Shown here: piece after piece, positions 60,801 to 62,773 of the stretch | Position numbering within the stretch: position 1 is the first letter of the stretch | Layout of the letters: each line of letters begins with the position of its first letter | NCBI GenBank assembly: GCA_964036195.1 | Contig: OZ038452.1 | Location: 3,162,001-3,226,000 of the forward strand | DNA from: Sphaerolaimus hirsutus | Lineage: Eukaryota; Nematoda; Chromadorea; Monhysterida; Sphaerolaimidae | DNA length: 64,000 nucleotides | Direction: 5' to 3' | Notes under the pieces: generated by a model | Databases searched by the model: none | What the model saw: only the letters and a program-made list of their open reading frames with translations | Told to the model about the DNA's origin: nothing | Position numbers and translations under genes: made by a program

Positions 60801-62507
60801 TTTTAAAGTACACAGGCAATTTATCCAGATTCTAAACTCTGGCATTAGAAAATTCATAAAATTAAAATATGGATGTAAAAATGCAACTTACAGCTATGAA
60901 TTGATATCGTACTTGGTGAGCAGGGAAGAATGGGTGCAACTGGTTTTAGCAGCACTAGAAACAATTTTATGGAACGATTATACATGGTACACCATGCATG
61001 TTTTCAGTATAATACTTCTAGATTACTAAGATGTTAACCTAATTGTCGGGAAATACTTGTTTAAGACATTTAAAAATCATAGAAAAGCACACATCATGGA
61101 CAGCACAAGTATCAGGTACAAACCCCAATTTCCAGGAGTTTCCAGGAGACATTTAAAGTTCTACATTAAAGGTTCCACTACATTTCCAACTACAAAAGCA
61201 CTAAAGATCAGTGGATCCCCATATAACAAAACACTTCAACTGTTCATAAATGTAGAAATATATCTTGAAAAACTATTGAGGTGCATGACAATTTCTCTGG
61301 CATAATCAGTTTTTGTTTTTGATAACAACCATAGTTTTTGATTTCATAACATTATTTAATCACATATACATATTATACACTGCTGTTTATGGAGAATGGA
61401 AATGATTTGTTCTGATTAACTGAAACGTTTTTCAAAGATATTTATCTGTTTTGGAAATTTTAGCAAAAAAGTGGTGTGAGGAGCATGCAGACTTGTGATA
61501 AATACTAAATGTATATGTAAAATACGTTTTTTACTCACACCCGAATAATGAAAATGTAAAATACTTTTTTACCTGTACTCATGAGTACATGTGAGTAAAT
61601 AACTTTTTTCAGGAAAATTTTCTTTGAATACTTTTTACCTCGGAAAAAGTAAAATTGTAAAAATACATTGTAAAGTAAAAGTATATTGAGTACTTTTCTT
61701 CATATAATATGTAAAAGTGGGTACTTTTTTCATGGAAAATGTAAAAAGCGACTACTTTTTCACATGTGAGAGCGATTTTGACACTGGAAGACACATTAGA
61801 TGTCGTTTTCGAGTGATTATTTAGAATTGTTTTGGAAAAATGGTATAATTTCTTCAAGGTTTTGCATATTTTAGCAACAAAAAATTGCGATATTAGCAAC
61901 AAAAAATACATTTTCTGTACACCATCAGTAAATATGATACCCTACAACGTCAATAAATGATGGAAACCCCTGCACCTTTCTACCTGATAGTTGCATCTGA
62001 AAGCAAACTGAGGAAACCAAAATATAACATATACAAAGTAAAGCTATAGTTATTTATCCTGCAATCAGCCAAAAATGGAAAATGTACATTTTTCAATGAT
62101 GTCATGTTTTATCAGCAAAATTTAGCAGCCAGAGGTTGTGCCAATGTCCACCTCAGAGCACTACCGATCATCGATTGATTCAGTTTAATCACCTTAGATT
62201 AATTTAGCTAATTGCAGCAAACACATCATGATATTCACAATCAACTGCACTAAACACAATGGTCAATAACTTCCACCCAACCGCAATTTACATCCGAAAT
62301 TAGATCCCCATTTACCCCAGTAAGACCCCAACCCCAATTAGACCCCAACCCAAAAGCAGCCATTCTTCAACCCCCCCCCCCCCAACCCCCTAAAACCCAG
62401 TACATCCACTGACCGGAACCAGACTTGGCAGCATTCCCAGCCGCCCCCGCGGCACCGGCACCAGCCGCCTCCTGGTGCTGCTGCGCGAACGCGAACGTGA
62501 GCTCCTT
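21714..62507 (-). CDS. unc79: unc79 homologue (NALCN channelosome subunit), 3' part, 32 exons, 5' incomplete
   Basis: UNC79 is a very large HEAT/armadillo-type helical protein that, with UNC80, holds and regulates the NALCN sodium-leak channel at the neuronal plasma membrane. Thirty-two exons were placed by hand. Junctions are AG|..|GT (exon 13 may use GC), phases agree throughout, and the total is 4584 nt (1527 residues plus TAG). Family blocks seen in order: VFRHLNVLLGY (exon 7), LPAVLDRNLQMGNYLMPVAL (8), RCGRCNAHLEHLDEETL (20), QAESNVFVPGNN (21), RTVLRYLPWLLTPPSVTQQ (27), EFVECVAHVRVLSWVLLG (28), AGFAEQSKESVEHMSALFHAF (29, two overlapping parts), VMDFWSRVTPAILQLLSH (30), MVNLHFLNAIEALQQCES (31) and a short C-terminus ending IYSV. 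Vertebrate UNC79 has the same order and is about 2600 residues, so roughly the first 40 percent is missing, in the N gap or beyond. UNC80, the partner, is the main alternative; the block order fits UNC79 better. Exons are GC-rich, introns are full of transposable elements. Confidence 0.9.
22194..22394 (+). pseudogene. hAT transposase C-terminal (dimerisation) domain remnant
   Basis: The translation contains LCIPISAASAEQLFSQTSVV followed by a conserved-looking Arg and a Leu-rich tail, the pattern of the hAT C-terminal dimerisation domain (SSAxSERxFS type). A short upstream part appears in another frame, so there is a frameshift near 22.23 kb. No catalytic region, zinc finger or ends could be placed; an AATAAA occurs at about 22440. 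It is a dead fragment, but it shows that an autonomous hAT has been present, a possible source of movement for the short hAT-like elements around it. Confidence 0.75.
22659..22996. mobile_element. TACCGTATTTGCTTGAATAA element
   Basis: Ends TACCGTATTTGCTTGAATAA and TTATTCAAGCAAATACGGTA, G/C runs next to them. Same class at 29525-29790 and 42419-42965. Confidence 0.85.
23106..23246 (-). CDS. unc79: unc79 exon 31
   Basis: 47 codons, phase 0/0. Acceptor CCCCTGCAG after a poly-C run, donor CTCAGG|GTGAGT. LADMVNLHFLNAIEALQQCE then STILTQLYPMWHPILSAYHS. Confidence 0.95.
23329..23523. mobile_element. 195-bp palindrome with GGTTCCGCAAGTGG ends
   Basis: Arms filled with AAGAGTTGAGTAAAATGA-type motifs, matched in reverse on the right, which ends CCACTTGCGGAACTGGCCCC. 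Related: 27395, 37806, 38159, 40513. Confidence 0.9.
23600..24010. mobile_element. GAATAANNCCCC element
   Basis: CCACGAATAAGGCCC on the left and GGGACTTATTCGACG on the right; interior AT-rich. Confidence 0.5.
24058..24395. repeat. GTGAAGTGTCTTCACA repeats
   Basis: Many direct and inverted copies of AAGTGTGTGAAG / CTTCACACACTT, part of one or two foldback elements. Confidence 0.7.
24402..24593. mobile_element. foldback with GCATTAGCGTTNTGTCCGTG tandem arms
   Basis: Outer arms TTCCCCCCGTGG / CCACGGGGGGAA, inner about 24-bp tandem copies of CATTAGCGTTTTGTC with one inverted partner near 24534. Confidence 0.75.
25262..25676. mobile_element. hAT-like element with CAGGGGTCTCCAAG ends
   Basis: Ends CAGGGGTCTCCAAG and CTTGGAGACCCCT, flanked on both sides by CGTGCAGT. 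End sequence and 8-bp duplication fit hAT. No transposase inside. Confidence 0.75.
26142..26556. mobile_element. CGAAATACCCC element
   Basis: TACCGTATTTCCTCAAAATA left, ATTCGAGGAAATACGGTA right. Confidence 0.85.
26557..27115. other. intron 30 sequence, nothing identified
   Basis: AT-rich, no coding frame and no repeat recognised. Confidence 0.4.
27119..27772. mobile_element. element with GTCATGTA-rich inverted arms
   Basis: Left arm CTGCTAGTCATGTAAACCCA, right arm GGGTTTACATGACCAG, both packed with CATGATG/CATCATG motifs. A GGCCAGTTCCGC palindrome (27395-27617) is inserted. Similar: 56780-57425. Confidence 0.7.
27395..27617. mobile_element. palindrome with CAGGGGCCAGTTCCGCAAG ends
   Basis: Ends GCAGGGGCCAGTTCCGCAAG and CTTGCGGAACCGGCACCAGG; AGTTAAAACTTAAGAGTTGA arms as in 23329-23523. 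Confidence 0.88.
27988..28101 (-). CDS. unc79: unc79 exon 30
   Basis: 38 codons, phase 0/0. Acceptor GCGTCGCAG (a TAA just upstream excludes earlier acceptors in frame), donor AAAGTG|GTGCGT. VMDFWSRVTPAILQLLSH is a family hallmark. The next intron is 4.7 kb. Confidence 0.93.
28277..28422. repeat. 12-bp minisatellite ACTTGACAGGGC, about 12 copies
   Basis: Units vary GGGC/GGCC in a 36-bp higher-order pattern. On the unc79 strand it reads GCCCTGTCAAGT and begins close to the exon 29 donor. The unit resembles the CCCTGTAAAATG 12-mer of the intron-end elements. Open frames across it are artefacts. Confidence 0.95.
28440..28565 (-). CDS. unc79: unc79 exon 29
   Basis: 42 codons, phase 0/0. Acceptor CGCGCGCAG, donor GAACAG|GTGACC. 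IADQIQFVLAGFAEQSK and LFHAFHLCQLWTVYCEQ. Its donor is followed within 25 nt by a 12-bp minisatellite. Confidence 0.95.
28679..29113. mobile_element. AACGATGGCAA..TTGCCATCGTT element
   Basis: Inverted ends AACGATGGCAA and TTTGCCATCGTT, TTCGAAAA motifs inside. Same family as 47049-47198 and, lacking a right end, 35896-36340. Confidence 0.75.
29124..29285. repeat. foldback, CACACGCTAGTTGACATCGA family
   Basis: Arms GGCCCCCACACGCTACTTGA and TCAACTAGCGTGTGTGGGGGC, inner AATCCCGATTCAAAGCTTGC complemented. It ends 26 nt from the exon 28 donor. Confidence 0.9.
29312..29464 (-). CDS. unc79: unc79 exon 28
   Basis: 51 codons, phase 0/0. Acceptor TTTGGGACAG, donor CAGCAG|GTCAGT. GPAEFVECVAHVRVLSWVLL, then an Ala/Ser-rich loop, then SLPVPIDASQQ. 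Confidence 0.95.
29525..29790. mobile_element. TACCGTATTNGCTTGAAAAA element
   Basis: Left TACCGTATTGGCTTGAAAAA, right GGGGAATTATTCGAGCAAAC. Confidence 0.75.
30085..30270. repeat. CGGTGCCCAAGTA repeats in inverted arms
   Basis: Four CCCGGTGCCCAAGTA copies followed by inverted TACTTGGGCACCGGGCGG copies. A second cluster lies at 30595-30755. Confidence 0.85.
30365..30540. repeat. palindrome with GTCAAAAGTCATG motifs
   Basis: Interior like the CCCTGTAAA elements (ATGTCAAAAGTCAAAGTG, complemented near 30470-30510), but the ends are not typical. Confidence 0.55.
30595..30755. repeat. CGGTGCCCAAGTA repeats, second cluster
   Basis: AAGTAAACAGCCGCCCGGTG on the left, several TACTTGGGCACCGGGCG on the right. 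Confidence 0.85.
30954..31271 (-). CDS. unc79: unc79 exon 27
   Basis: Longest exon here: 106 codons, phase 0/0. Acceptor CCCTCCCCCAG, donor CAGCAG|GTGTGT. Encodes LMLQDCGEVVPGAEWLDE, VEDMVAFIADLHVLNRIK, TLGGDLKAALSQYVAVEI and RTVLRYLPWLLTPPSVTQQ, the most clearly recognisable UNC79 stretch in the window. Open frames on the opposite strand at 30648-31307 are its shadow. Confidence 0.96.
31548..31652 (-). CDS. unc79: unc79 exon 26
   Basis: 35 codons, phase 0/0. Acceptor GATGCGCGCAG, donor CTCAAT|GTGAGT. ERDRLCIARACINQLLQALK then FKITLPEANYMMLLN. Confidence 0.93.
31681..31930. mobile_element. CGAAATACCCC element, left part
   Basis: TACCGTATTATCTCGAATTA start, then the same interior as 9531-9830. 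Confidence 0.75.
32008..32127 (-). CDS. unc79: unc79 exon 25
   Basis: 40 codons, phase 0/0. Acceptor ACACTGGCAG, donor GTCAAG|GTACAC. SLAEGFAKVVSLAVEMTPV and LLNICSACNRAFVK. Confidence 0.92.
32522..32624 (-). CDS. unc79: unc79 exon 24
   Basis: Acceptor CACGCGCAG, donor ATGAAG|GTCACT; 1 nt + 34 codons. LQADFEDLPIIMNFFLRLPG. Third positions are less GC-biased than in neighbouring exons. Confidence 0.9.
32700..32763. mobile_element. GGCGCC-core element, short
   Basis: AATGGCGCCAGAGGCGCC and right end TGGCACTTTTACATCACT. Confidence 0.65.
32884..33017 (-). CDS. unc79: unc79 exon 23
   Basis: Acceptor CGTTCGCAG, donor CGCAG|GTCAAT; 44 codons + 2 nt. WVTCMRRFVFNLCQYVLTL and PWPAVVALLDAFVR. Confidence 0.9.
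33296..33381 (-). CDS. unc79: unc79 exon 22
   Basis: Acceptor AACATTGCAG, donor CTAGAG|GTTTGT; 2 nt + 28 codons. RGFFKAISASLADFQELTPV and NLLQILLE form one helical hairpin. Confidence 0.92.
33425..33650. repeat. 225-bp palindrome in unc79 intron 21
   Basis: Arms CCCCTGGACAACTGCGCTCA..GGACAACCGCGGCACACG on the left and the complement on the right (CGTGTGCCGCGGTTGTCC, CACAATTGTCCACTGAGC). Confidence 0.85.
33887..34041 (-). CDS. unc79: unc79 exon 21
   Basis: Acceptor AACGCGCAG, donor GAGGG|GTGCGT; 1 nt + 51 codons + 1 nt. QAESNVFVPGNNRSVCRQML then VVLHQLSPNSLFLQLFQSD; the spacing across both junctions equals that of the family. Confidence 0.94.
34243..34437. mobile_element. CCTGTAAAGTG palindromic element
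   Basis: Left GCCTGTAAAGTGTAAAATG, right CTTTACACTTTACAGGGC, with GACACTTTGCATGACATTT motifs. In unc79 intron 20. Confidence 0.7.
34545..34733. mobile_element. CCCTGTAAA palindrome abutting the exon 20 donor
   Basis: Left AGGTGCCAATCCCAGGCCCT then GTAAAATG; right CATTTTGCAGTGTCTGGGAG then TGCTCCCAGCC. Arms GTCAAAAGTCATGTAAAATG pair with their complement around a centre at 34627. The right end is about 16 nt from the exon 20/intron junction. Confidence 0.9.
34749..34921 (-). CDS. unc79: unc79 exon 20
   Basis: Acceptor CCTTGGCAG, donor GCCAG|GTACGT; 57 codons + 2 nt. RCGRCNAHLEHLDEETL holds a CxxC pair typical of the family here, followed by LCVICLETFVEREPAMAADL. Starts the second conserved HEAT region. 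A 190-bp palindrome ends about 16 nt inside the following intron. Confidence 0.93.
35383..35582 (-). CDS. unc79: unc79 exon 19
   Basis: Acceptor CACGGGCAG, donor ATGCCC|GTCCGT (weak); 2 nt + 66 codons. Gly/Ala-rich start, then a charged helix RDARRKRIDAVRERWHSVSS. Phase links exons 18 and 20. Confidence 0.75.
35600..36840. other. unc79 intron 18, no gene
   Basis: AT-rich. A CGATGGCAAA left end (35896) with TTCGAAAA motifs to about 36340 is the only repeat recognised; the rest shows nothing. Confidence 0.5.
36842..37241. mobile_element. CGAAATACCCC element, complete
   Basis: TACCGTATTTCCTTGAAATA and GTATTTCGAGGAAATACGGT ends; best full-length copy for the 14932 fragment. Confidence 0.88.
37303..37375 (-). 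CDS. unc79: unc79 exon 18
   Basis: 24 codons plus 1 nt. Acceptor GTGCCCCCAG, donor GCCG|GTTTGT. HDPEHRLHAISEEAAPPVRR is followed by VSLA; RRVS has the form of a basophilic kinase site (inference). Confidence 0.75.
37376..37585 (-). mobile_element. introner-like element forming the whole of unc79 intron 17
   Basis: The 210-bp intron is one palindrome. On the unc79 strand it starts GTGTCCATCGCGCACCCTGT and ends TTTACAGGGTGTGGGAGTGC just before CCCCAG|exon. Inner arms carry 12-mers (CCCTGTAAAATG) and GCAAAATGGC / GCCATTTTGC around the centre. CCCTGTAAA and TTTACAGGG lie within 20 nt of each splice site. Confidence 0.85.
37586..37762 (-). CDS. unc79: unc79 exon 17
   Basis: 59 codons, phase 0/0. 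Acceptor CCCGAATCAG, donor GAGCAG|GTGTCC. Gly-rich first half, then MSPVQVFTVSPSGDSYQYAA. The open frame runs on into the next intron, which is a transposable element. CAG|GTGTCC is preferred to a later CCCT|GTAAAG because both give phase 0, but only the former joins without extra residues. Confidence 0.75.
37806..38035. mobile_element. palindrome with CAGGGGCCAGTTCCGCAAA ends
   Basis: Left CCAGGGGCCAGTTCCGC, right GCGGAACTGGCACCAG; arms of GAAGTGAAATGGCAAG type. 44 nt from the exon 17 acceptor. Confidence 0.85.
38159..38358. mobile_element. palindrome with CTGGGGTCAGTTCCGCAAG ends
   Basis: Right end CTCGGAACTGGCCCCTGG; AGTAAAGAGAAAAG arms. Confidence 0.85.
38520..38901. mobile_element. TTCTAATAGAAG element, complete
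   Basis: Left TACCGTATTTATTCTAATAG, right ATTGGAGAAATACGGTA, inner CCAATAGAAGGT motifs. Confidence 0.8.
38939..39140. mobile_element. CGAAATACCCC element
   Basis: TACCGTATTACCTCGAATAA and GTATTTCGAGGTAATACGGT ends. Confidence 0.8.
39596..39673 (-). CDS. unc79: unc79 exon 16
   Basis: 26 codons, phase 0/0. Acceptor TCGCACGCAG, donor CTCAAG|GTTCGC. SLVPTVVVTPGEPQLVRPEH is a compact Val/Pro motif in the linker. Confidence 0.75.
39815..39970. repeat. dispersed repeat shared with 4498-4585
   Basis: ACCATAATTTAATGAATAAA and TTTCGTAATTAATTATTCCA in the same order and orientation in both places. Confidence 0.75.
40513..40733. mobile_element. palindrome with CACTTGCGGAATTGGCAC end
   Basis: AAGTTAAGTGACAAG-type arms; left end CCTGCAACTGGACAAGC is diverged. 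Confidence 0.75.
40900..41240. mobile_element. GAATAAGTCCCC element
   Basis: CCTCGAATAAGTCCCCAGGG at the left and GGGAGTTATTCAAGG motifs at the right. Confidence 0.55.
41262..41403. mobile_element. GATCCC-core element
   Basis: GGTTCAAACGAGAA left, CAATCCCGTTTGAACCATAG right, with CGATCCCGAT and CCGATACCGAT runs. In unc79 intron 15. Confidence 0.75.
41440..41630 (+). pseudogene. possible degenerate zinc-finger coding fragment
   Basis: Plus-strand open stretch reading CARCLKRAQMAHFVNFSIKC and then SSLRKILIELVKHVKERL, ending at TTAG|GTAAGC. Spacing loosely resembles a decayed C2H2 finger. No partner exons were found. It lies inside intron 15 of unc79 on the other strand. Confidence 0.2.
41926..42164 (-). 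CDS. unc79: unc79 exon 15
   Basis: Acceptor GTCTCTCAG, donor GGAGC|GTGAGT; 2 nt + 79 codons. Gly/Ser-rich start, a charged helix VESRIRQQIDEFDRSFGRS, then a poly-Pro run and a basic RRSRRWS end. About 75 percent GC; long open frames in other phases here are composition artefacts. Confidence 0.8.
42340..42389 (-). CDS. unc79: unc79 exon 14 (micro-exon)
   Basis: 50 nt, acceptor CTTTTGCAG, donor GACG|GTGAGT; 1 nt + 16 codons + 1 nt, reading DMRAHMVEAVAMVHSD. Strong splice sites on both sides and the phase fits exon 15. Confidence 0.72.
42419..42965. mobile_element. TACCGTATTTGCTTGAATAA element
   Basis: Right end GGGGGATTATTCAAGCAAAA; about 540 bp, non-coding. Confidence 0.8.
43430..43484 (-). 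CDS. unc79: unc79 exon 13 (short, donor uncertain)
   Basis: Acceptor TATTTGCAG; 2 nt + 17 codons + 2 nt, acidic/Ser-rich (SSSSCDETSELVSSGGN). The phase needed for exon 14 is met only by ending at AACAG|GCGCCA, a non-canonical GC donor that runs straight into a GGCGCC-like repeat remnant. Either this is a real GC-AG intron or the local sequence is altered. Confidence 0.5.
44229..44454 (-). CDS. unc79: unc79 exon 12
   Basis: Acceptor CCGCCTAG, donor CAACG|GTGCGT; 75 codons plus 1 nt. Starts VRVVNSWPRPSHSAG and ends in a Ser/Gln-rich stretch (SRSQQQLQRGN). This is a linker, probably disordered. Confidence 0.75.
44507..44681. repeat. foldback with CCAGCTCGCTGGACA ends
   Basis: CAGCTCGCTGGACACC on the left and TGTCTAGCGAGCTGG on the right; TCCACTCT/AGAGTGGA inside. 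Begins about 50 nt upstream of exon 12. Confidence 0.6.
44885..45338. mobile_element. CGAAATACCCC element with GTATTTCGAGGGGG array
   Basis: TACCGTATTTCCTCGAAATA left; right side has five tandem GGGGTATTTCGAG units before GACGGTA. Confidence 0.85.
45512..45633 (-). CDS. unc79: unc79 exon 11
   Basis: Acceptor GTGTCTTAG after a poly-C run; 2 nt + 40 codons. Reads through RRSSRGGGG and SSHINKSMRALVNKVLLM. I end it at ATG|GTCCGC, because the join then gives LLMVRVVNSW, matching the motif in exon 3. A downstream donor CCT|GTGTTT is in the same phase and would add VRSWEP. Confidence 0.72.
45912..46095. repeat. foldback with TGGGCCCACACACTGTAC arm
   Basis: ATGCTCGACCACTTCGGTCA and ACTGTTTGCACAAAACAGT on the left, complemented on the right, ending GTGTGAGGCCCCA. 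Open frames through it are artefacts. Confidence 0.85.
46291..47416. mobile_element. cluster of nested CGAAATACCCC elements
   Basis: At least three TACCGTATTTCCTCG starts (about 46293, 46362, 46573) and several GAGGAAATACGGTA ends (46842, 47225, 47413), some interrupted by others. Confidence 0.8.
47049..47198. mobile_element. 150-bp TAACGATGGCAAA element with 8-bp target duplication
   Basis: Ends TAACGATGGCAAA and TTTGCCATCGTTA, flanked by CCCTGGGG on both sides (47041-47048, 47199-47206). Inserted into a CGAAATACCCC element. An 8-bp duplication fits hAT. Confidence 0.88.
48041..48614. mobile_element. TACCGTATATCCTTGAATAA element
   Basis: Ends TACCGTATATCCTTGAATAA and TTATTCAAGGATATACGGTA; G-rich runs at both sides. 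Confidence 0.88.
48778..48914. mobile_element. GGGACC-core element, shortest complete copy
   Basis: AGGGTTCCAACGGGACC and GGTCCCGTTTGAACCCTA ends; only a few hexamers between. Confidence 0.85.
48993..49124 (-). CDS. unc79: unc79 exon 10
   Basis: Acceptor GTTCTCGCAG, donor CTCAG|GTGCAC; 2 nt + 43 codons + 1 nt. Gly/Pro/Ser-rich linker (LAYSGAYQSPGGSGQPGGG) followed by a short basic segment SPRLRKAATAIG. Very GC-rich against its AT-rich surroundings. Confidence 0.75.
49488..50029. mobile_element. element with GACGTTTACACTG ends
   Basis: Left TTAAGCGACGTTTACACTGA then TTTTGTGCCGACAAAAA; right TTTTTTTGTCGGCACAGG and GTGTAAACGGCCC. Contains a 30-bp tandem array. Confidence 0.8.
49651..49826. repeat. 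30-bp tandem repeat, 5 copies plus part
   Basis: GTTTCAAAATGAATATCAGT plus TGTCGGTTCG, copies at 49651, 49681, 49711, 49741, 49771. It opens frames reading FQNEYQLSVR repeatedly; not a gene. Confidence 0.95.
50030..50488. repeat. 459-bp near-perfect palindrome
   Basis: Arms of about 225 bp meet at GAGCCTCGTTAACGAGGCTC (50250-50269). Ends AAGCTGCGTTTACACTG / CAGTGTAAACGCCGCTTT. Directly abuts the preceding element. Confidence 0.92.
50717..51133. mobile_element. foldback with TAAGGCGGTGTTTACAG ends
   Basis: Arms TCAAAGTCAGTGACGACG, AAAAAATGGT/ACCATTTTTT and ATGCATACTTCACT complemented; centre near 50933. Confidence 0.88.
51222..51431. mobile_element. short GTTGAC-family element
   Basis: GCTGGGCACACTAGTTGGCT left, AGTCAACTAGTGTGTGCAGC right. 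Confidence 0.75.
52138..52312. repeat. dispersed repeat ending CGATCCGCGGAGTATCC
   Basis: Same order of motifs as 10004-10162. Confidence 0.6.
52452..52599 (-). CDS. unc79: unc79 exon 9
   Basis: 49 codons plus 1 nt. Acceptor CCCACCGCAG, donor CCGCAG|GTCGGT. YNFNKEPLDDVVRNVVLLLL then NTIEAQAHRCD, a family block that ends the first conserved region here. The polypyrimidine tract of its acceptor is a 32-bp C-rich tandem repeat. Confidence 0.92.
52611..52710. repeat. 32-bp tandem repeat, 3 copies, beside exon 9 acceptor
   Basis: GTGGGCGATTGATTGGGGTT units at 52611, 52643 and 52675. On the unc79 strand it is a C-rich pyrimidine tract leading into CCCACCGCAG. Confidence 0.9.
53058..53255 (-). CDS. 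unc79: unc79 exon 8
   Basis: 66 codons, phase 0/0. Acceptor CACTGCCCAG (end of a terminal inverted repeat), donor TATAAG|GTGCGA. LPAVLDRNLQMGNYLMPVAL, LLQYLPSPQRF and a Leu-rich WILLLLLYK end match the family's HEAT repeats. Confidence 0.92.
53256..54081 (-). mobile_element. unc79 intron 7 with introner-like ends
   Basis: On the unc79 strand the 826-bp intron starts GTGCCAGTCCCAGACCCTGT (AA follows) and ends TTTGCAGGGTGTGGCACTGC just before CCAG|exon; these are inverted copies. The middle contains other material, including a GCGCATGTA-rich cluster (53488-53995) and a GTTTTAGATAC fragment, so the element is either composite or invaded. Confidence 0.75.
54082..54240 (-). CDS. unc79: unc79 exon 7
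   Basis: 53 codons, phase 0/0. Acceptor TTCATCTGCAG, donor CTACCTG|GTGCCA. Carries VFRHLNVLLGYSNSESCF and HKLRAAPAVNAYL, a recognisable UNC79 block. Joining to exon 8 at this weak donor gives the length expected for the family. The donor lies in the end of a transposable element. Confidence 0.9.
54318..54900. mobile_element. CGAAATACCCC element with inserted foldback
   Basis: GGGGTATTTCGAGGGGGGCT left, GTATTTCGAGGAAATGCTGT right; interrupted by 54601-54826. Confidence 0.7.
54601..54826. repeat. 225-bp foldback, TAAACCCCTGCTCACCTCTC arms
   Basis: Arms of about 100 bp including CATGGCCAAGTTGGGTATAC and TTGTAGGGCA, complemented with few mismatches; centre at 54714. Confidence 0.92.
54930..55045. 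mobile_element. half CCCTGTAAA element beside exon 6 donor
   Basis: CTTTGCATGACATTTGACAT then GGGCATTTACAGTGTCCGGG and AGCGCACCCAG, the right half of a 34545-type element. Confidence 0.75.
55054..55205 (-). CDS. unc79: unc79 exon 6
   Basis: Acceptor TTGATTTCAG, donor ATGCCG|GTGGGT; 2 nt + 50 codons. Helical sequence (MLGRLREFTDHESNFCLSL, then HTLFLSVSLFMRFLSMP) opens the conserved block that continues in exons 7-9. About 16 nt into the following intron a CCCTGTAAA-type terminal repeat begins. Confidence 0.85.
55206..55936. other. unc79 intron 5, no repeats recognised
   Basis: AT-rich, unique-looking. From here to about 62.4 kb the density of palindromic elements is clearly lower than to the left. 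Confidence 0.5.
55937..55990 (-). CDS. unc79: unc79 exon 5 (micro-exon)
   Basis: 54 nt, acceptor CGACACAG, donor ATGG|GTATGC; 2 nt + 17 codons + 1 nt, reading GRAEASPPNVSHRGSTM. Phase joins exons 4 and 6. The frame could be misjudged if either neighbour is wrong. Confidence 0.6.
56488..56698 (-). CDS. unc79: unc79 exon 4
   Basis: Acceptor CCTTGCAG, donor GCTGCTG|GTAGAA; 70 codons plus 1 nt. Begins IAQEPTARVSKFTLGRINSS and is Ser/Thr/Pro-rich. The frame stays open past the donor; GTAGAA was chosen because it alone fits the phase of exon 5. Third positions are much less GC-rich than in exons 10-32. Confidence 0.72.
56780..57425. mobile_element. element with CACTAGTCATGTAG arms
   Basis: Left arm has about 58-bp tandem units (CTGTCAGTCAAGTATTT to CACTAGTCATGTAGAT); right arm ACATGACTGATGGGTCTACA. 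Same group as 27119-27772. It fills most of unc79 intron 3. Confidence 0.65.
57624..57873 (-). CDS. unc79: unc79 exon 3
   Basis: Acceptor CCTTTGCAG, donor CACACAG|GTATAA; 1 nt + 83 codons. Contains the basic motif INKVVTMVRVVNAWRLMRRK, then a Pro/Ala/Thr-rich stretch. A nearer acceptor (CGTAG at 57808) is in the same frame and would shorten the exon by 22 codons. The VRVVNAW motif recurs at the exon 11/12 junction. Confidence 0.75.
58501..58597 (-). CDS. unc79: unc79 exon 2
   Basis: Acceptor CATGTAG, donor AGCAG|GTGTGG; 2 nt + 31 codons + 2 nt. Low-complexity linker starting HHHGSSGKAAGK and rich in Ser/Arg. Phase fits both neighbours. It is too short and too simple in composition to be recognised alone, so the support is phase, splice sites and position. 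Confidence 0.65.
58619..59213. mobile_element. foldback with TTAGGCGGTGTTTACACTC ends, invaded
   Basis: Same family as 50717-51133; right end TCTGTAAACACTGCCTTAG. A 166-bp element is inserted at 58837-59002. Confidence 0.85.
58837..59002. mobile_element. 166-bp element with 8-bp target duplication
   Basis: Ends CATAGGCGG / CCGCCTACG; flanked by GCCGTGAC on both sides (58829-58836, 59003-59010). AATGTCACAAGC motifs inside. The other family member at about 50930 lacks the insert. Fits hAT. Confidence 0.88.
59875..60297. mobile_element. hAT-like element with CAGTGGCATAGCCAGG ends
   Basis: Left CAGTGGCATAGCCAGGGGGG, right ATCATCGCTACGCCACTG, a typical hAT end type. Flanks TGTTTGGG / GGCTTGGG agree at 6 of 8. 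Interior shares GCGCGCAAGCGCGC and CGCCTACGGATGG with 1934-2373. Confidence 0.8.
60300..62400. other. unc79 intron 1, little structure
   Basis: AT-rich without recognised coding sequence. 61490-61760 has GTACTCATGAGTAC and AAAAGTA motifs like the 6898-7950 element. 62280-62395 is C-rich. Confidence 0.5.
62414..62507 (-). CDS. unc79: unc79 exon 1 of window
   Basis: Acceptor CCCCCAG, donor TTCCG|GTCAGT, 31 codons plus 1 nt. Encodes KELTFAFAQQHQEAA followed by an Ala/Gly-rich tail, part of a variable linker. The acceptor is the outermost end of a CCCTGTAAA-type repeat that runs to the right (see 62508-62566). Upstream exons are not in the readable sequence. Confidence 0.75.
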
Positions 62508-62566
62508 CTGGGGGCAGTCCCGGACCCTGTAAAATGCTCTGTAAGATGTCAAATGTCACGCAAAGT
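62508..62566. mobile_element. CCCTGTAAA element end forming exon 1 acceptor
   Basis: CTGGGGGCAGTCCCGGACCC followed by TGTAAAATG; interrupted by the TTTCCG element, then resumes as GTAAAGTGTCGC before the gap. On the unc79 strand its end is the exon 1 splice acceptor. Confidence 0.8.
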
Positions 62567-62773
62567 TAGGGTGTCAACTTTCCGTTGCCCGTTTTCCATT
62601 TCCGCTTTCCGCAGGCAAATTGTTTATCCATTTCCGTTTTCCGTTACCGCAGGCAAATTTTTTTCCGTTTCCGTTTTCCGGCAAGTGCAAAAATATTCCG
62701 CTTCCGTTTTCCGGCAAGTGCAAAATTTTTTTCCATTTCCGCTTTCCGTAATCATATTTTGTTGACACCCTAC
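62566..62773. mobile_element. TTTCCG-core element, long copy
   Basis: TTAGGGTGTCAACTTTCCG left, TGTTGACACCCTA right; CCGGCAAGTGCAAA repeated. Inserted in a CCCTGTAAA element. Confidence 0.88.
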
